A stretch of 64,000 nucleotides of DNA from Sipunculus nudus. Lineage: Eukaryota; Annelida; Sipuncula; Golfingiida; Sipunculidae. Numbering within the stretch: position 1 is the first letter of the stretch; every line of letters begins with the position of its first letter. A program made the translations under genes and the position numbers. The notes beneath the pieces were generated by a model. It was not told where the DNA came from. It did no database searches and was given only the letters and a program-made list of their open reading frames with translations. Below are positions 1-13,860 of the stretch, in pieces. The stretch is taken from contig CM049307.1 of the NCBI GenBank assembly GCA_026874595.1, forward strand, positions 20,933,079-20,997,078. Direction: 5' to 3'.

Positions 1-563
1 TTGTATTAGCTGAACAGTGATGTTATGGTTGAGGTAAGATTTAAAAATATAAAACTTATTAATCGAATGTTAATGATTTTATATATAGAGTATATATAGG
101 CCTATGTATTTAATGTATAAAAATTGTTCTTATTATGCTTTGATACACAGTGATACAGAGGGAAAGCATCAGCAATGTGCAACACAACAGGGAACATTGA
201 TTCTGTTGCTGAACATTTAAAAAATAATCAGAAAACATAAATATAAAATCATACACATGTATAATTATATACTGTTTCCGTTGCCATTGCTTTAAATACA
301 TTTTACGTAGACATTAAGAGCATTTTACGAGTCTTTCTTTAATAGGTTAATTTGACCATGTTCATTACAATATTGTTGGCTTTAAACTTAATCCATTAAG
401 TCATATGTTTAGCTTAAACCTTTAAAAATTAGGTTGAGCGGTCGACCGCGGTCCGGTCCAAGGATAATTGTGTCCTGGCGGACTGCTCCGCACTTCTGAG
501 GTCAATTCACATGTAAAAAGTGCAAATTGGTCATATATTAAAGTTCACAGTGAAGGAAGTATA
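1..563. other. AT-rich, no gene seen
   Basis: Nothing recognisable. A 12-bp CpG-rich palindrome GCGGTCGACCGC at 438-449 stands out from the AT-rich surroundings. Confidence 0.5.
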
Positions 564-1215
564 GCTTAACTCAGCTGTTATCTTAGTTATCTGAGATAAA
601 GCAAGTTATCTGAGCTATAGAAATGTCCCTTTATCCGTCCATCGGACCTACAAATAAAAAATTCAGCATGCAGTTAGATGTTCCTAAGTTCTCCTTACAA
701 CCCCGAAACTGGGTCAGTGCGGTTCCTATGGTTCCTTCGAGAAATGAAGGAATAACCTCCTTTTTTCGATTTAAAGCCTTTTGTTACACGGACAAATTGC
801 TTTTTATCAAAACTGCCGGTGTTGTTTTGTACATATTTGGCATAGATATTCTTTTATATATTTCCCATGTACATTCCAGAAATTAGGCTCACAATTTTAA
901 GAAGTTACGGACCCGAACATATTGTACCTTGCCAAAACATCAGAAAAGCTATTCACACACTTTACATGATAACAATTGAAGCTAGAGAGTCTTTTCTAAG
1001 TTAAAACTTATTTTAGTTCATCTTTTTTTGTATACCAGCAATTAGATCACAATTTTTAGCATAAATAAAATCAGTACCTTACATTTTGTCTAACTTTGAC
1101 CAGGGCACATATTTTTTTCTGTAAGCACTGTTGCTTAAATTTTCACAGCATGTTCACATAAGGATATAATCTTTTATAATCATATATTTGAAACAAATTG
1201 ATAAAAAATACTTTG
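564..1215 (+). repeat. Dispersed 'AGCTCAG-hairpin' repeat, copy 1 (degraded)
   Basis: This starts with a degraded form of the family hairpin (AGTTATCTGAGATA ... TTATCTGAGCTATAG) and a short ATCCGTCCATCGG tract. It then follows the copies at 16963 and 33735 (reverse): CAGTTAGATGTTCC, AACTGGGTCAGTGCGG, and finally TTCACAGCATGTTCACATAAGG. No coding capacity was recognised. Confidence 0.75.
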
Positions 1216-3890
1216 ATTCACGTTTTAAAAGACCTTGTCATATATAAATATATTGTATACTCAGTTACAGGTAGTGGTGTAGGCAAACCTGGAGTTTTAT
1301 CGACGCTGCCCTCGGGCAGTTTCCTAGCTCAGCTGAACTCGAACTCCCCTCTACCCGTCCCTCCATGGACTGGATGCATAAACAAGATGAATATTATGAT
1401 TTTCTGTTCAATTATTTTTTTTCACAGACCTTTGATACATTTTTATTTTTTTTAATGTATTACAAGGGTTTGAAATGATTCAAGTACACATTTAATTGTG
1501 TGCACGAAGTGATGTATTGCTATAAAAGTAAGGATGTTCATGTTGCGAGGAATTCCTTACTTCAGAAGAGTTAAACTAATTGCGTTCTTTTTATTTTACT
1601 GTGTGTGAAATTGAGCTGGGATTTTAGTATTAAATTAAGGCTTTCCGGCGACGACAACGACAATGCATTCTGGGTGTACAAATTAATCTGGCAAACTTTA
1701 TAATCGGAGGGGAAATCGAATGTGTTTTGTTCATCACGATGGGCCTCCATTTGAATTACCGTGCCGTCAAGATGAAGAAGTAAAGGGTTATACTGGGTCC
1801 AGTTTATTAATCAAAGACGAAGACAACTGGAACTTATAAGGATGAAAGGTATAAAGATAACAAATAAAAATAAGAGTGATTTAAATTATTTTATCGTGTG
1901 TCTAGACAAAAGTTTTCTACTTTACTTTATTTACGCTTTTTGCCGATATGTTGCCTTTTCGGGGAACCAAAATGGGAGTGGCGCTGTACGATTATGTCCT
2001 GTAAAGGCAAAAAATCGCTCACAGACTGATTCGAAAAATAGCCGGATAGTCGTTAAGCACTGTCGTTGCCGTACCGTGGGCATTTGTATAAGAATGATTT
2101 TTTTGCCGTTCCCGTTTTTGCCGTTGTCGGAAAAAATGATGAATGTGTACACAGCTTAACACGTCTCGTTATAGACGGGCGTATAAGAGGGCCACATCAG
2201 AGCGTCAAATCTTGTGTCAACATATTATAAATTGCATTTGTGAATTTTTGAAAAAAAAATTGGAAATAACATATATACGGGTGTTGTGAATTATTCTTTT
2301 TTTATTTGGATAGGTCTGAATCGTATTGCATGTTTTTTCTAATAATCTTTATTTTTCATAAAGAAAATAACATCCGAGCAGTCATTGTTTGTGTCGTAAC
2401 ATACCGAATTACGGTCATGCATGACTTGCTGCTGAAAATGGAGATGGCAGAAGTGATCCTATTTTCCTACCTCCTTTAATTACTAGCCTAAATGAATAAG
2501 TACCTAACAGTTTCAAATATTGAACACTGTGGGCAATGTGAGGCGGGCTAACTAGTCATCAGTACGAAATTTACTTTGGAGAACGCCACCCGAATCCAAG
2601 ATATATTATCCATTGACAGTCTTAGAAGGGTGGATGTCGAATGTTAGAGCCCTACATGACACTAAATAACAAAACAAAAAAATATTGAACAGACACACAG
2701 ATTTTAATTGTCAGTTATTTGAAAAGACTAAAAATATCCTACGTCCCCTGTGCCGATCCTACGTCTACTTTGCAGAACCAAACGGTCAGAGTCACAGGTG
2801 TTTATTGGCATGAAATAAACAAGGACTGACAGACATCGGATATGAAATCAACACGGAGAAAAACAGGTTAAGGAATGAATCCAGCTGTGACACGGAAATG
2901 TACACGTCGTTACCTCGGAAACTATCCCACCTGCCTGTACATTAAATAATGAAGCTTTGTATCCAGGAGTCCTATCTGTGATAATTTTTAAATCAAAATA
3001 TTTCATTAATATAAAATACAATTAATTGACTAAAATCATATAAAATCAACAGCTTATTTTATTTGATATAATGGAATCTTTGGTACCTATTCTGGTATAA
3101 ATAAAGAATGGCCGATGCGCCCTGATGTTTCAGAGCATTTCTTTTTGTAACTGGAAGCACGCATACCAACTCGGCTACGTGACCTTGAGTCTAATCACCA
3201 CAAGATCAGTTTGCGGGTGGTCATAACATCCAGGCGCTCCTTATATTCCATTTTCCTCTGGCAAACTCGATAATGTAGCTAGTTATTCGGTTGTAACAAT
3301 GTTACATTTGCTTTATATTTAAAAAATAATTCGTTTTCTACCAAGACCTGATGGTTTTTTAAAGATTTATGTTACGTTTAAAATGTCACTCTGCATAAAC
3401 TCGGATATCGTAAAACAGGGTAGGGTTTTATCTGGATGATACCTGTTTTATTCAAGACAACGATTAAACTGGGTTTAATCCGGTTTTATCCATTTTTTAT
3501 CCGGATTAAAATGAATAAAACTGGAATTAAGCTCGCCTTGTAAAGTGTGATCATAGTAACATGGATGCAAATTTAGATGAATACCTTCAGAACATGTAAT
3601 GTTACGATATGAAATAATATCAGAGAGACACAGCATACATAAAATATGAACATTTAGAACCCAATAGTTAATTGCTGCTTGATAAAAACGTTCTTCCTTA
3701 ATATATTTTGTTCCTGTTATAATATGCTGGTTTAAACGCCGTCTTTGCTTTTAATTGTTGCACCAAATCTGTTTCTGATTCGGATTAAACCTGAATTAAC
3801 GGAAACTCGCGATCTCTATCTATGGCCACACTTTTGCACCCAACATAAACCTTGTTAGGCCAAAAAAAAAAAATAAAAAAATAAAAAAAA
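1216..3890. other. No confident gene; hairpin near 3474
   Basis: Non-coding as far as I can tell. Opposite-strand open frames at 1842-2159 (+, 105 aa) and 1931-2152 (-, 73 aa) overlap each other and match nothing I know. At 3474-3483 and 3501-3510, TTTAATCCGG and CCGGATTAAA form a perfect 10-bp hairpin with a 17-nt loop. A related TCGGATTAAACCTG lies near 3780, so this could be an old inverted-repeat element. Confidence 0.45.
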
Positions 3891-3894
3891 GGTA

Positions 3895-4140
3895 TGGTTC
3901 TAAGGCAATTTTTTTCAGAAATCACTACTGGCGGGCGGTATTTAATTTTAACCTTTTCTGTATTTTTCGATAAAAATGTCAAATTATCAGAGAAAACATG
4001 AAAATAACAGTTTTTGTTTGCTAAACAGGTAAAGGCCCTACATAAGAAAGGAAATCGTTTTAAAATTGTATTATTCTATTTGAAAGATGAAAATCAATTG
4101 ATGAGGGGGGTTTAAATTGACGCGGGCGGTGCCTGAGACA
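3895..4140 (+). mobile_element. TA-flanked MITE, copy A
   Basis: A 246-bp element flanked by TA on both sides (3893-3894 and 4141-4142). The left end reads TGGTTCTAAGGCA and the right end GTGCCTGAGACA, imperfect terminal inverted repeats. The interior shares CAGAAATCA-x-TACTGGCGGGC and GGTAAA blocks with the inverted copy at 40633. A TA target suggests a Tc1/mariner-type non-autonomous element. No transposase is present. Confidence 0.72.
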
Positions 4141-4142
4141 TA

Positions 4143-5052
4143 GCCTGTCCTACCCTCAGGAGTTGTTCCAATATGAGATCACGAGGTCTACCTCTGTTTT
4201 CCGACATTTTTATGGTGGTTTGAACAAGAAATATTTCCATCTTCATAAACTCTCACACGAATTTCTCTCAAGTCAAACATGTAGTGACTGTATGGTGACA
4301 AAACAGTTTACACACACCACCAGAATGAAATAAATAATTATCTGCACTTACCTTATTATATGTTATGTTATGTAAAATTAAAGCAACCATCACTCTGCTT
4401 ATTACTTTTCTGAAGCATTAATTGCACGTGGAAGCCTAGCCACACACCGGACTTCATTGAACGCCCAGGAGAAATGGTGTTTGCTCAGGAAATTAGGTAG
4501 TACAATTGGCAAAAACTCCTTGACCTATGATCAATCCTAAAGGTATTAATATTCATAATCCATTAAGTATACATTATTTTATACCTGTTACAGCTAGTGT
4601 TCCTTCTTGTGGTAAACATATTTTTTAACGTGTCATGCATTTCTAACTTGATTTTGCAACATTAAAAAAATTAAAAAGTTCACTATTTATAGCACCAAGT
4701 AAAATTTAACCACTTTTAGTTGACTAATATTTAACTGCATAACAATATAGCGATTTTTTTTTCCTGTACTGTGTGTTTTTCTTGTAGAAAAGTAAAATTA
4801 TAATTTTTTATTGAATAAAAATTTCAAATTTCAGTTTTAAGGAAGATAGTGACATGATAGACTGAAAAAAACGTTTTTTTACTGATATTGGCACGTAGTT
4901 TTATATTATCCTCTTAAAAAGGCTTGCTGCCACTGGTTGTTTAAAATGGTGCACTGTTTAAACAAAAATACAGTGTTCATATATATGTACACCATCAAAA
5001 GAAACATTGTAACAGTTTTAAAACAACTTTTGGATTGATTTTAGGTACCAGG
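4143..5052. other. AT-rich, no gene seen
   Basis: T- and A-rich intergenic DNA. No long open frame, RNA gene or recognised repeat. Confidence 0.5.
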
Positions 5053-5420
5053 TTTTCTTAGCTCAGCTGACTGAAAGTCAACTGAGGTATAGGTATGGCG
5101 CTTAGTCCGTCTTCCGACCGACAGGGCGTCCGGCCGTCCGCTAGCAGGACACAAATTGTAACCGCTGGACCTAGAAACTTCAACGTTTACATCCAGGGAG
5201 GTCCATTAATGATCTTCTTGGAAAATCGGTATTAGTTCAGTGCGACCTATAATCCTCCGAGCTATTGGAGGGAAATGATCCCAGATTAATTAAAAATTTG
5301 ATACAAAACCTCCAGTATCTTGATAATTAATGCATGGATTGCCATGAATATTGCCTTGAATATTCACCATGACTAGTTTTGTCAGTTCCCGAAAACTGGT
5401 GGCACCCCTGTATATTTTCT
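5053..5420 (-). repeat. 336-bp module with hairpin tail, inverted copy
   Basis: This begins TTAGCTCAGCTGACTGAAAG, the reverse complement of the tail seen at 30819-30850 and 57762-57792. A GTCCG-rich tract follows, then the reverse complement of the module at 30497-30780 (ATTAATGCATGGATTGCC, GGTGGCACCCC). It is diverged from the array copies at 55049-57792. Confidence 0.7.
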
Positions 5421-5570
5421 TTTATTTACAATTTAATTTGTTTTTGTGACCGTCAAATAATAGCAATTCTTGGTGAATTATCTTTTATTTTGAGACTGTA
5501 AGATTATGTTGATCCTATCATATTCGCAACTGTGGTTTCATCTGTGTCCTGAAATCTTGTGTTGTTTATT

Positions 5571-6290
5571 AGGGCCCCGCTTGAATATGCGGATGCCCTA
5601 TATTAATCATAGTCCGCTCGTCTGTTCTTTTTCTGTATGTCCGTCAAACTTGTTTTCTGATGATAACTCCAGTTTTGGATTGACATATGGATTTCAAACT
5701 TGACATATATATGACTCATCAATAATGGAAGAGCCCTTTTGATTTTTTGGTCATGAGGGCAAAAGATTGTGGATACATTATAAGCCAAATTTTTCATCCA
5801 ACACCTTCCATCTTACAGATATTGCTCACCTGCCAATAGTGGGAGAAACTTATGGATTTTGGGGTCACAAGGTCAAAGGACAAGGTGATGGGGCAATCTG
5901 TCCGCATATTAGTTTCCAGATGATAACTCCAATGTGGGTTTAAATTTCTGTTTTAAACTTGATTTATATATGGCCCAACACTGATGTAAGAACTCTATCG
6001 ATTTTGGGGTCATGAGGTCAAAGGTCAGGATCACAGGACCCACTTCTTTAAAAAGAAACTTTAGCCAAACTTTTCATCCCAAACCTACCGTCTTCCATAT
6101 GGCGCACCTGCCAACAGGGAAAGGTTCCTTTTGATTTTGGGCCACTAAGTCAAAGGTCAAGGTCACGGGGCCAATCCATTTCTGGATGATAACTCCAGTT
6201 TGGGTAGTTGGGTTGGCTTCACACTGATCACAGGACCCATATTTTGAACAACTTTGACCAACCACACCTATCATAATGAATTGTAATTGG
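5571..6290. repeat. GGGCCCCGC-ended repeat with AGGTCAAAGGTCA modules
   Basis: The left border AGGGCCCCGCTTGA equals the (reverse-complemented) right end of the element at 61903-62577. The interior is two to three degraded copies of a unit with 'gatgataactccag..tttgg', 'cacctgccaa' and 'aggtcaaaggtca', the reverse complement of the modules at 29660-30330. A perfect DR1 motif sits at 6015-6027. The right limit is uncertain. Confidence 0.65.
6015..6027 (+). promoter_or_regulatory. Perfect DR1 nuclear-receptor motif in a repeat
   Basis: AGGTCAAAGGTCA in the inverted relative of the 29585-30850 modules. A TCAAGGTCA (ERR/SF1-type half-site) follows at 6157-6165. Confidence 0.45.
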
Positions 6291-7854
6291 ATGCTTGAAA
6301 CTTCAAAAAAGTTGATTTACCCTATTATTTTTTTTTTACTTCTTAAAAGATATTCCAGAACCGTAGCAGCAGAATATATGGCATATATCTCCTTAAACAT
6401 TGGACGCAGGTTAAATTTTCAGAAGAGACAAGGGTACGGCGTAGCATACGGTTAGCGTTAGAGGCCCTGTTCGAAAACCGGTTGAGCCTTAAAAGCAAAA
6501 CTGCTCAGAAATTCGTTGTAATGTCGTAAAGACAGGTTATAACAGGTTATCCAGAAAGCTTATATTCTTATCACATGGTCACCTTTATCTTCATAATATA
6601 AAAAAATGCTCCCACCAGGCCATACACCTTTCCTTAAACCGACGTGTGCTCTTCTCTCTGTTAGTCTGTATGAGTCATTCATAAATATAAATAACATTCT
6701 ATGGAGAAGTGAGAGGAGATACCGTTTGGAGTTGTTACGGATCTAAATGAGAGAAAATGATCATTGTTTGTCTATTTTGGAGCCAGGTGCATGAATCATG
6801 GAGAAAGGAACAGACTGAACAGTTGATTAACTTATAGACAATACATACTGTGGCAATGGTCCTCTAGGCGGGCTTCTTTGACCAACCTGTCAATTTGATC
6901 AACCTGTCAGATAACATAAAATTATGTGAAGTTCGTGCAGCCGTCAAACAGATCAGTCAGAAATACCATTAACGGATTTATGTTATTTAAAAGAGAAGGA
7001 CGCAATTTTGTAGTTTCAACTAAAACCGTTAATAAAAAAATACCCAATTTTTTTACTCTCTGGTCAAAATATCCAGTTATTGACTTTCTTGTCACAAACC
7101 CCGTGATCCCATCGATAATTATAATAATTTTAGCTATAAATAAAATGAAAGATTTGATATTTGTACAGTCTGCTAATGCAAAACCTTTATTTACGTATTT
7201 TTCAAAATCTGCTACATGAAATCGCAGTGTCTTTGACAAAATTTGTCTCAAAATTTGACAATAACAAATTTATTTTGGATACTGTTTTTCCCTGATGAAT
7301 CGAATAGGGTCTCATGTTAAGGGACTATACCTCAAAAAATATAATATATATCTTCTAGTAATAATAGGTGTGTAAATAAGACCACTTTGATTTGACCATC
7401 ACCATGGTGACACGTTTGGCCAAGTTCATGTTAGATGTTCGTGCTGTTGCGTCAAATTATACACGACGTCATTTGTCATTTTCCCTTTATTTTCATTTTG
7501 GATAATATTAGTTCTCAGATGATTGTTCTTAATTCATCAAAGTAAATATTTTTGTGTTTTTATTAAAACTAAATTAACACGTAGAGGCTATATTTAAAAA
7601 CACTGTCTCGATGTTCTGAGAGGAACCCAAATTGTGGGAGTTAATTAACCGCATGTCGGGTTCAATGAATATTCGACCAGTTCAATGATAGACAGTCAGG
7701 ACCAAAATGACAACTAATCCTGGATTCCACTGTAGCGGGAATCAGAGATGGCATCTGGTGAATAATTATAACGCACAAGGTGAAAGAAGTAATTAAACTA
7801 CGCTTCACCAAATCATTTCTATTCCTTATGTTACGCAATGCATTCTTTAAATTA
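6291..7854. other. No confident gene
   Basis: Open frames on opposite strands at 6926-7219 (+, 97 aa) and 6922-7251 (-, 109 aa) overlap almost completely. Neither has a motif I recognise or a splice-compatible neighbour. The rest is AT-rich intergenic DNA. Confidence 0.45.
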
Positions 7855-8096
7855 TCGCGACCTATTCATTGCAGCCTATCCATGTAAAAGAGTATTCATA
7901 CCTAAATTTGACGGAATTTCAATTTTCGTCATGTTATCGCGACATATCCATTGCAGCCTATCAACGTAAAAGAGTATTCATACCTAAATTTGATGGATTT
8001 CAATTTACATCATGTTATCGCGACCTACCCCTTGAAGCCTATCCACGTAAAAGAGTATCTAGAAACAAATTTTACGGAATTTCAATTAACATTACT
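7855..8096 (+). repeat. 82-bp tandem repeat, about 3 units
   Basis: Units start at 7855, 7937 and 8018, each opening with ATCGCGAC and containing GTAAAAGAGTAT and TTCATACCTAAATTTGA. The third unit is more diverged. Because 82 is not a multiple of 3, the overlapping short frames at 7869-8141 and 7951-8280 are by-products of the repeat. Confidence 0.85.
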
Positions 8097-8099
8097 ACA

Positions 8100-11000
8100 A
8101 AGAACATTTCGAGTCATCCTTCTCAGTTGCTGTGTTACTGATCTAAATATAGGACACTGTCCAAAATATAGATATAGTTCAAGAAGCATAGCATATGTGA
8201 CTACCGCTTATATATTCTTTAACAGGCACTATAGGTATACATGGGTTCATACGCAGGCATGCAAATCCATAGGTCAATAAAATTAACATATCAAATGCAC
8301 TCTTTATTTGGTATAGCTCTTTTATACATATACAGACCTGATGTCATAGAGACCACATAACGTTCTGGTAAACTAAAGAAGTTAAATTATAGACAACATT
8401 ACTTCTAAAAGACACTAAAGAATACGAGTAAATGCATTTATGGGACTTGTGCCCTTTTAAAAGATGAAAAGCTTATGTAAATGTAAGGTATAAGAGTCTT
8501 GAAGGAGCGGTTTTAACTGCATCAATGTCTTACCAGCTGACGCCCCTGCGATACCCCGCCTATGTACCTGAGTAACCCAATAAGACTTAGTCTGACTGAA
8601 CAACCTCCAGGCTAGGTTTGCTTCTTGGATATGTTTTACCGGTGATGTCCCAGGCTGCAGATTGGTTAGACTTCAGCAAGTGCTTGGGATCATGTTTCGT
8701 TTATGAAAGGGAAGGGTTCTTTTAACATTTTGATGAGATAGATGGATATCAGACCTATGTAATTTGAAAAATATATTGTATATATTGGTTTAGTGTTTCC
8801 GGTGAACTTACACTGCAGATTTACGCCATGCTGGTGGGTGCCATCTGGAGAAAAGATGATATTATTTCAGTAGAATTCATTGAAAAATGAACTTTTAACC
8901 GAAAACGCCTTAGTGAAATGTAACAGTTGCTTTTAGGGGAGCATTCAAATTGGTTTCTCAGTAATTTACTTTTACACTATATCATGCAACTCCTTGGCTT
9001 ACTCCTTGGTTAAACCCAAGATCCTTGTCCAAATGTACATGGTGTTTTCTGTTTTGTCCTTGTTGGCGGCTTGTCATTAATCGGCTGGCATTTCTTTTAA
9101 ACTGTTATGTGTTCATGATACCAACATATACCGTTTGGTTTATCAGTATATATCATATACATTACAGATTTACTGAAGATAAGTCCTCTCTGCATGTATG
9201 TATTCTGTCCTAAATACCAAAGTTATTCATTTTAAAAAAACAAGCATCGGCCTATTGCATAATATAAATTATAATATCATTAATCTCGACACGTATCGCC
9301 AGCTGTTTCATTCATTCTGTTACGATACAATACCTATCCTATACCATAAAGATAGTGAAGGTGCCAAGAGGTTTATAACATTTCGCATAAAATCTCAAAC
9401 TTCCTTGTTTATTTTGGTTAATAGTATCTATATAAAGATATGAAAAAAAAATGCCATATAAACAAGAGACGCACTCGCTGAAAGCGGGAGTGAATCAATA
9501 GCTGAAGGCATGTACTCAGGCTTAATGAGCATTCATTCCTTACATAGGAGGCCACACTCCGGACTCCTGTAATGACAAAGGTCTTGCGGTGAATAGAAAA
9601 TCCAAGAGACAGATGACGGAAAACGTAGGTCTAGAACTATCCCATGTACAATTACAAAGAAGCAATCTTGAAATCTTGTTTTGAATTTAACCCGTAGCGC
9701 GATCACTTAGAAAAATACGAATAGTTAACACGCTGCCATTACACCTATTACATGTGATGTACATACACCTGTTTATGTATATATGTCATCTCTTGAGCTG
9801 TCATTCAAGAATAATTATAGTAATTATTATTATTATGCTTTAATAATAATATTGTTATATTATTAATATTATGCTTTATACATTTTCTGAGGTGGAATTA
9901 CACAGTTAACCCAGCAAGTGTTTCATGCATGGCACGTGGGTGACGCTAATAGAACTGGGGTGACCATACACAGGATGACGTTTTTCTGAGCCATATATGT
10001 ATATTTTTTACGGAAATTAAGTCATTGATTCCGGTTAAACGTATGTTTCACAAATTGCTAGAACTGCGTGTGACCTAAACATCAAGAAAGCCAAATTATG
10101 TTGAACATTTACGCGTAAAAAATATATTGCTACTGCAAAGTGTTCCACTTCCGCCAAAAAAACCAGCATGCTTGTATTTTTCCAGCGTCAAGGGTCTACA
10201 TGTTACAAAATATGTCAAAATAACTTAAACATTATGACGCTCAGGATTAAAAAAGGCGCAATTCGCAAAATTGTTCGTATGTCGTGAGCAGATTTATGAT
10301 ATTTGACATTGACCATAAAGTTGCGGGTTAGTTATGGAGAAATTCAGGCTGGATGTTCCAACAATTTCGTGCGAAAATAGTCGAAATACAGATCAACATT
10401 TTTCCACTGAAAGGATGAACTACTATGATTTAGGTCTACTATGAATTCCTGACACATTTGGGATTTCATGAACAGAATTTTAAAATTTAATTCCCGATGC
10501 TGCACTTTCATCTTGCCTTAAGGAAACAATCAGACAGGACTTGTCAATGGGGAGATGCGATTGATTAATTAAAAGGAGGCCGCGGGATGTGGGTGTTTGC
10601 GTGGGACGTGATAATTAGATGACATGTTCGACAGTCTTGTAACTCCATTGAAAGGTTTAGGAGTGAGAGTGAAATACAGCTTTTACGGTTTCCTGTTTAT
10701 CTCTAATCTCGTGTTGCCGATCTTAATTTTAGTTTTTAGTTAGCGTGTTCCAAATCTGATTAGTAATCTTGACTTCAGAAGCACCTTGTTTCCGGCGAAC
10801 AAATAGAATGCACTCCACACAATAAACACTCATGCACTACGCGTGTTTATATCCGTCGGTAGTGAATAATTCCTTAACAATAGCGGATCCTTTCATTAAA
10901 TTTAGCATTTTCTAAATACAGACGATGTTTAATCACAAAGACATTATATGCACATACACCGACTTTCATAAATGACTTTTATATCAAGCGCTGTCTCGCC

Positions 11001-13835
11001 CTTTACATTATTTGCTAGTCCCTGCTAATGCAGAAAAGATTTGAACAGTTTTAAGATACACGAATAACTGGACGTGTGAATTTATTATGAAAGATGCCCA
11101 AAGATCGTTATAAGTATTTAAATTTATAAGTCCTGTTCGAATAGAGAACAAGAGGTCTGGTCATCTTGTGCTAGCTAATGGTTCTCCATTTTTCGGAAGC
11201 ATTTGGTTGTCACCTGGAAATAAAACAGAACTATCCTATCGTTCAAGGTTCTACGTATACGCTTATAAAGATATATACGTAATTTCGACGAAAGGTTTTT
11301 TTTTATGAAAAACAGTAATGTAATTATATGATAATTTATTATCATCGTTACATGTATCCTATAGATATGAGGCACCTCTAATGGCTCTATAATGTTAGCT
11401 TCGCTTACAGATAGAAATAATGCGGTGTTTTATACCAACTGGATAAAACGAAAACCGTATGATGGAAACACCAGGTATTTATAACGTCACACATAAAAGG
11501 TTAGGTAATATTTCTTAATATTAAGTAATTTAAGGGCAGGAACATTTTACGTGTATCCCTGAATGAAAATGTCAACTTACGTATGTATGTATTATTTTAT
11601 TTGGCAGTCTTTTTACTGTAATTTTGTGCAAAATCTGAATATATAAAAAATACAAATGAGTCTTATCAGCAAGAGCGCGTTGTGTTTTATATTGTTTAAA
11701 TGACAATTCCGGTAGCTTTTCCCCAAAACGGTGTTCCCTAATTATCCGACATCAAGAGAGAGAACGTTTCGGCACCACAATAATCGTAAAAATACATGAA
11801 AATTTTATCATAATTGTAACAATACAAAATCTTAAAAATACGCGCTTATTGCTTCCAATAATACTCCCAAAACCTTGATTTTAAGCTCCATTGTTCGACG
11901 CGCAAAATAGTGTTTTTCTTGATCGGACCCCTTATGTACCAAGACTTGGATTGGCTAGGCCCAACATCTCGGGCATTTCACGCTACTTTATGGGAATTAC
12001 CAGGACCCCGCAAGAGGCCGTTTGCGCCTGAATGGAAGTTATATACCACCATAGGGAACCACCAGACTGTAAACCCTATAGTGGCCCTTGATCCCTGGAG
12101 CATTCCTTAACGTAACTACTAGTGGATAGGTTGTCTTTGTGTTTCAGTCTCCGTCTTATGTCTGAGTCAGGTATAACGCGTTAACGGTCCGCAATGGCTG
12201 CATGGACCACTTTATCCAGTCTGGTAACTCTCAGGTCTTGGTTAATTTTCTGACCAGACTATGTATGAAATGATCGGTATGTTATGATAAGGAAACGCAT
12301 CTCAATTTTCCGAAACTTCGAAATTTTTTGTTGTTGATGTTTTATGCTTTTAAAGAGTTATTAATTTATTAATTCGGGAAATTACATGGTGTAAATGTTT
12401 TACAAGAGGCCTCATGTAACAAGAATGAATCACTAAAAATGCTCCAAGCATAGCTTCTGTAAACTTTCAATTTAACGTCAAATCAAATTACGTTGTTTAT
12501 GACCAATATATTGTCATCTAAAATAGATGACTCGCAAATAAGTTGGCCAAATGCTACATCTTAATCTATCTCCATCTTCTTATGCACAGACGCTCATGCT
12601 CGTGAAAGATTCCACTTTTATCATATCAAATATAGGCATAGAATTCAAAAGAAGAACGTTTGATTCATTACATTAGACATGTATATGTGATACTTATGAC
12701 CAATACTTGACTCCTATTAGTTTTGACAATTCTCAAAAAGTTTAGTAAAATTCAGTTCCGTGATACCACAACAGAATCACTTTTAAACATAAGCTAGATA
12801 TTTGAGATCAACGAGCGATCGCTGTTATTCTCCATCCGTCGCTCGCAAGTGAACGATATTGTGTAATCGGCTCTGGAATATACGACCTTGGAAATGAGGT
12901 AAAGGTCAGAAACGATCACCAGGTGCAAATCTTTGATATATGACTGACATTGTGCCCAAAGGTCATTTTACGAAAATCGGCAATGTTTGAGAACTAGCGC
13001 GACTTCGGGCAGAAGAAAGAAGAACACTGTAATTGATGGTTTGTTTTCTGGTGGACCTGAGAAAATTCATACATAAAACAATTTGGCCACATATATTAAT
13101 GTTAAAATAAACGCATCAACACTTATAAACCTCCCACCTCTCCTCCATATGGGGGCAGGATTAATTAAACTTTGTTTTGTAAATCCACAGAATGCGGTAA
13201 CTATAACAAAATAATCCATTCGATAAAATATGTAGATTCAATTACAGATTGCAATGGTCTAATTTATCTTTTTATTACAGTGCATCGCCATGAAATGCGC
13301 AGAATTACTGATCACCCAGGTGAACAAACCAATGTAAGTCGTTTTTCCGTGCACAAAGAACTAGTTCAGTCAAAATTATATTGAAAAATTCATTGAAAAA
13401 AATATTATAAGATAGCATACAGTGATTACATGCTCTCCTTCATTCGCTAAATGAAAGAGATATGTAGGATCTCCGTGAAATTGGATTAGTTTTAAACCTT
13501 ACAATCAGAGAACTTAAAAAATTTCACTGGCTGATAAACGAGACCTCTCAATAATTAATTAATCGACGGCTCCCTGAAAATTTACTGGTAGTAAATGCTG
13601 TTACAACAGCTGGACAGTTACGTCTTCGTCAAAGTTTTATTTAATCATGCCTGGTTCAGATTAATAAATACCTGAACAGTCGTGAAGTTGAATCCACTTG
13701 CCTATTTTTAAAAATGCCAGTACTATTAGGGAAACAAACGCGCAAACCAAATCTTAATTATAAGCTTGTAGGATCATTTCCATGCATGAAAACATCTCAG
13801 GCATGCTTACCGAATGGTCGATAAACGTGTATGGC
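8100..13835. other. 5.7 kb without a recognised gene
   Basis: AT-rich intergenic DNA. Contents of note: a TAA/ATT-rich simple-sequence tract near 9820-9880; a repeat-like start AAACAAGAGACGCACTCGC near 9459; and a 66-codon open frame at 11910-12110 that is more GC-rich than its surroundings but unrecognised. No RNA gene or conserved domain seen. Confidence 0.45.
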
Positions 13836-13860
13836 CACACACACACACATACACACACAC
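13836..13860 (+). repeat. (CA)n microsatellite
   Basis: A 25-bp CA tract with one T interruption. It explains the His/Thr run in the small open frame that crosses it. Confidence 0.9.

Noticed and set aside
6922-7251. Overlapping 97- and 109-codon frames on opposite strands
   Set aside because: Mutually overlapping, AT-rich, Ile/Phe/Lys-biased, with no recognised motif, splice partner or signal. Most likely chance.
11910-12110. 66-codon frame with Trp/Pro-rich composition
   Set aside because: Short, unrecognised, without splice sites or neighbours that continue it.
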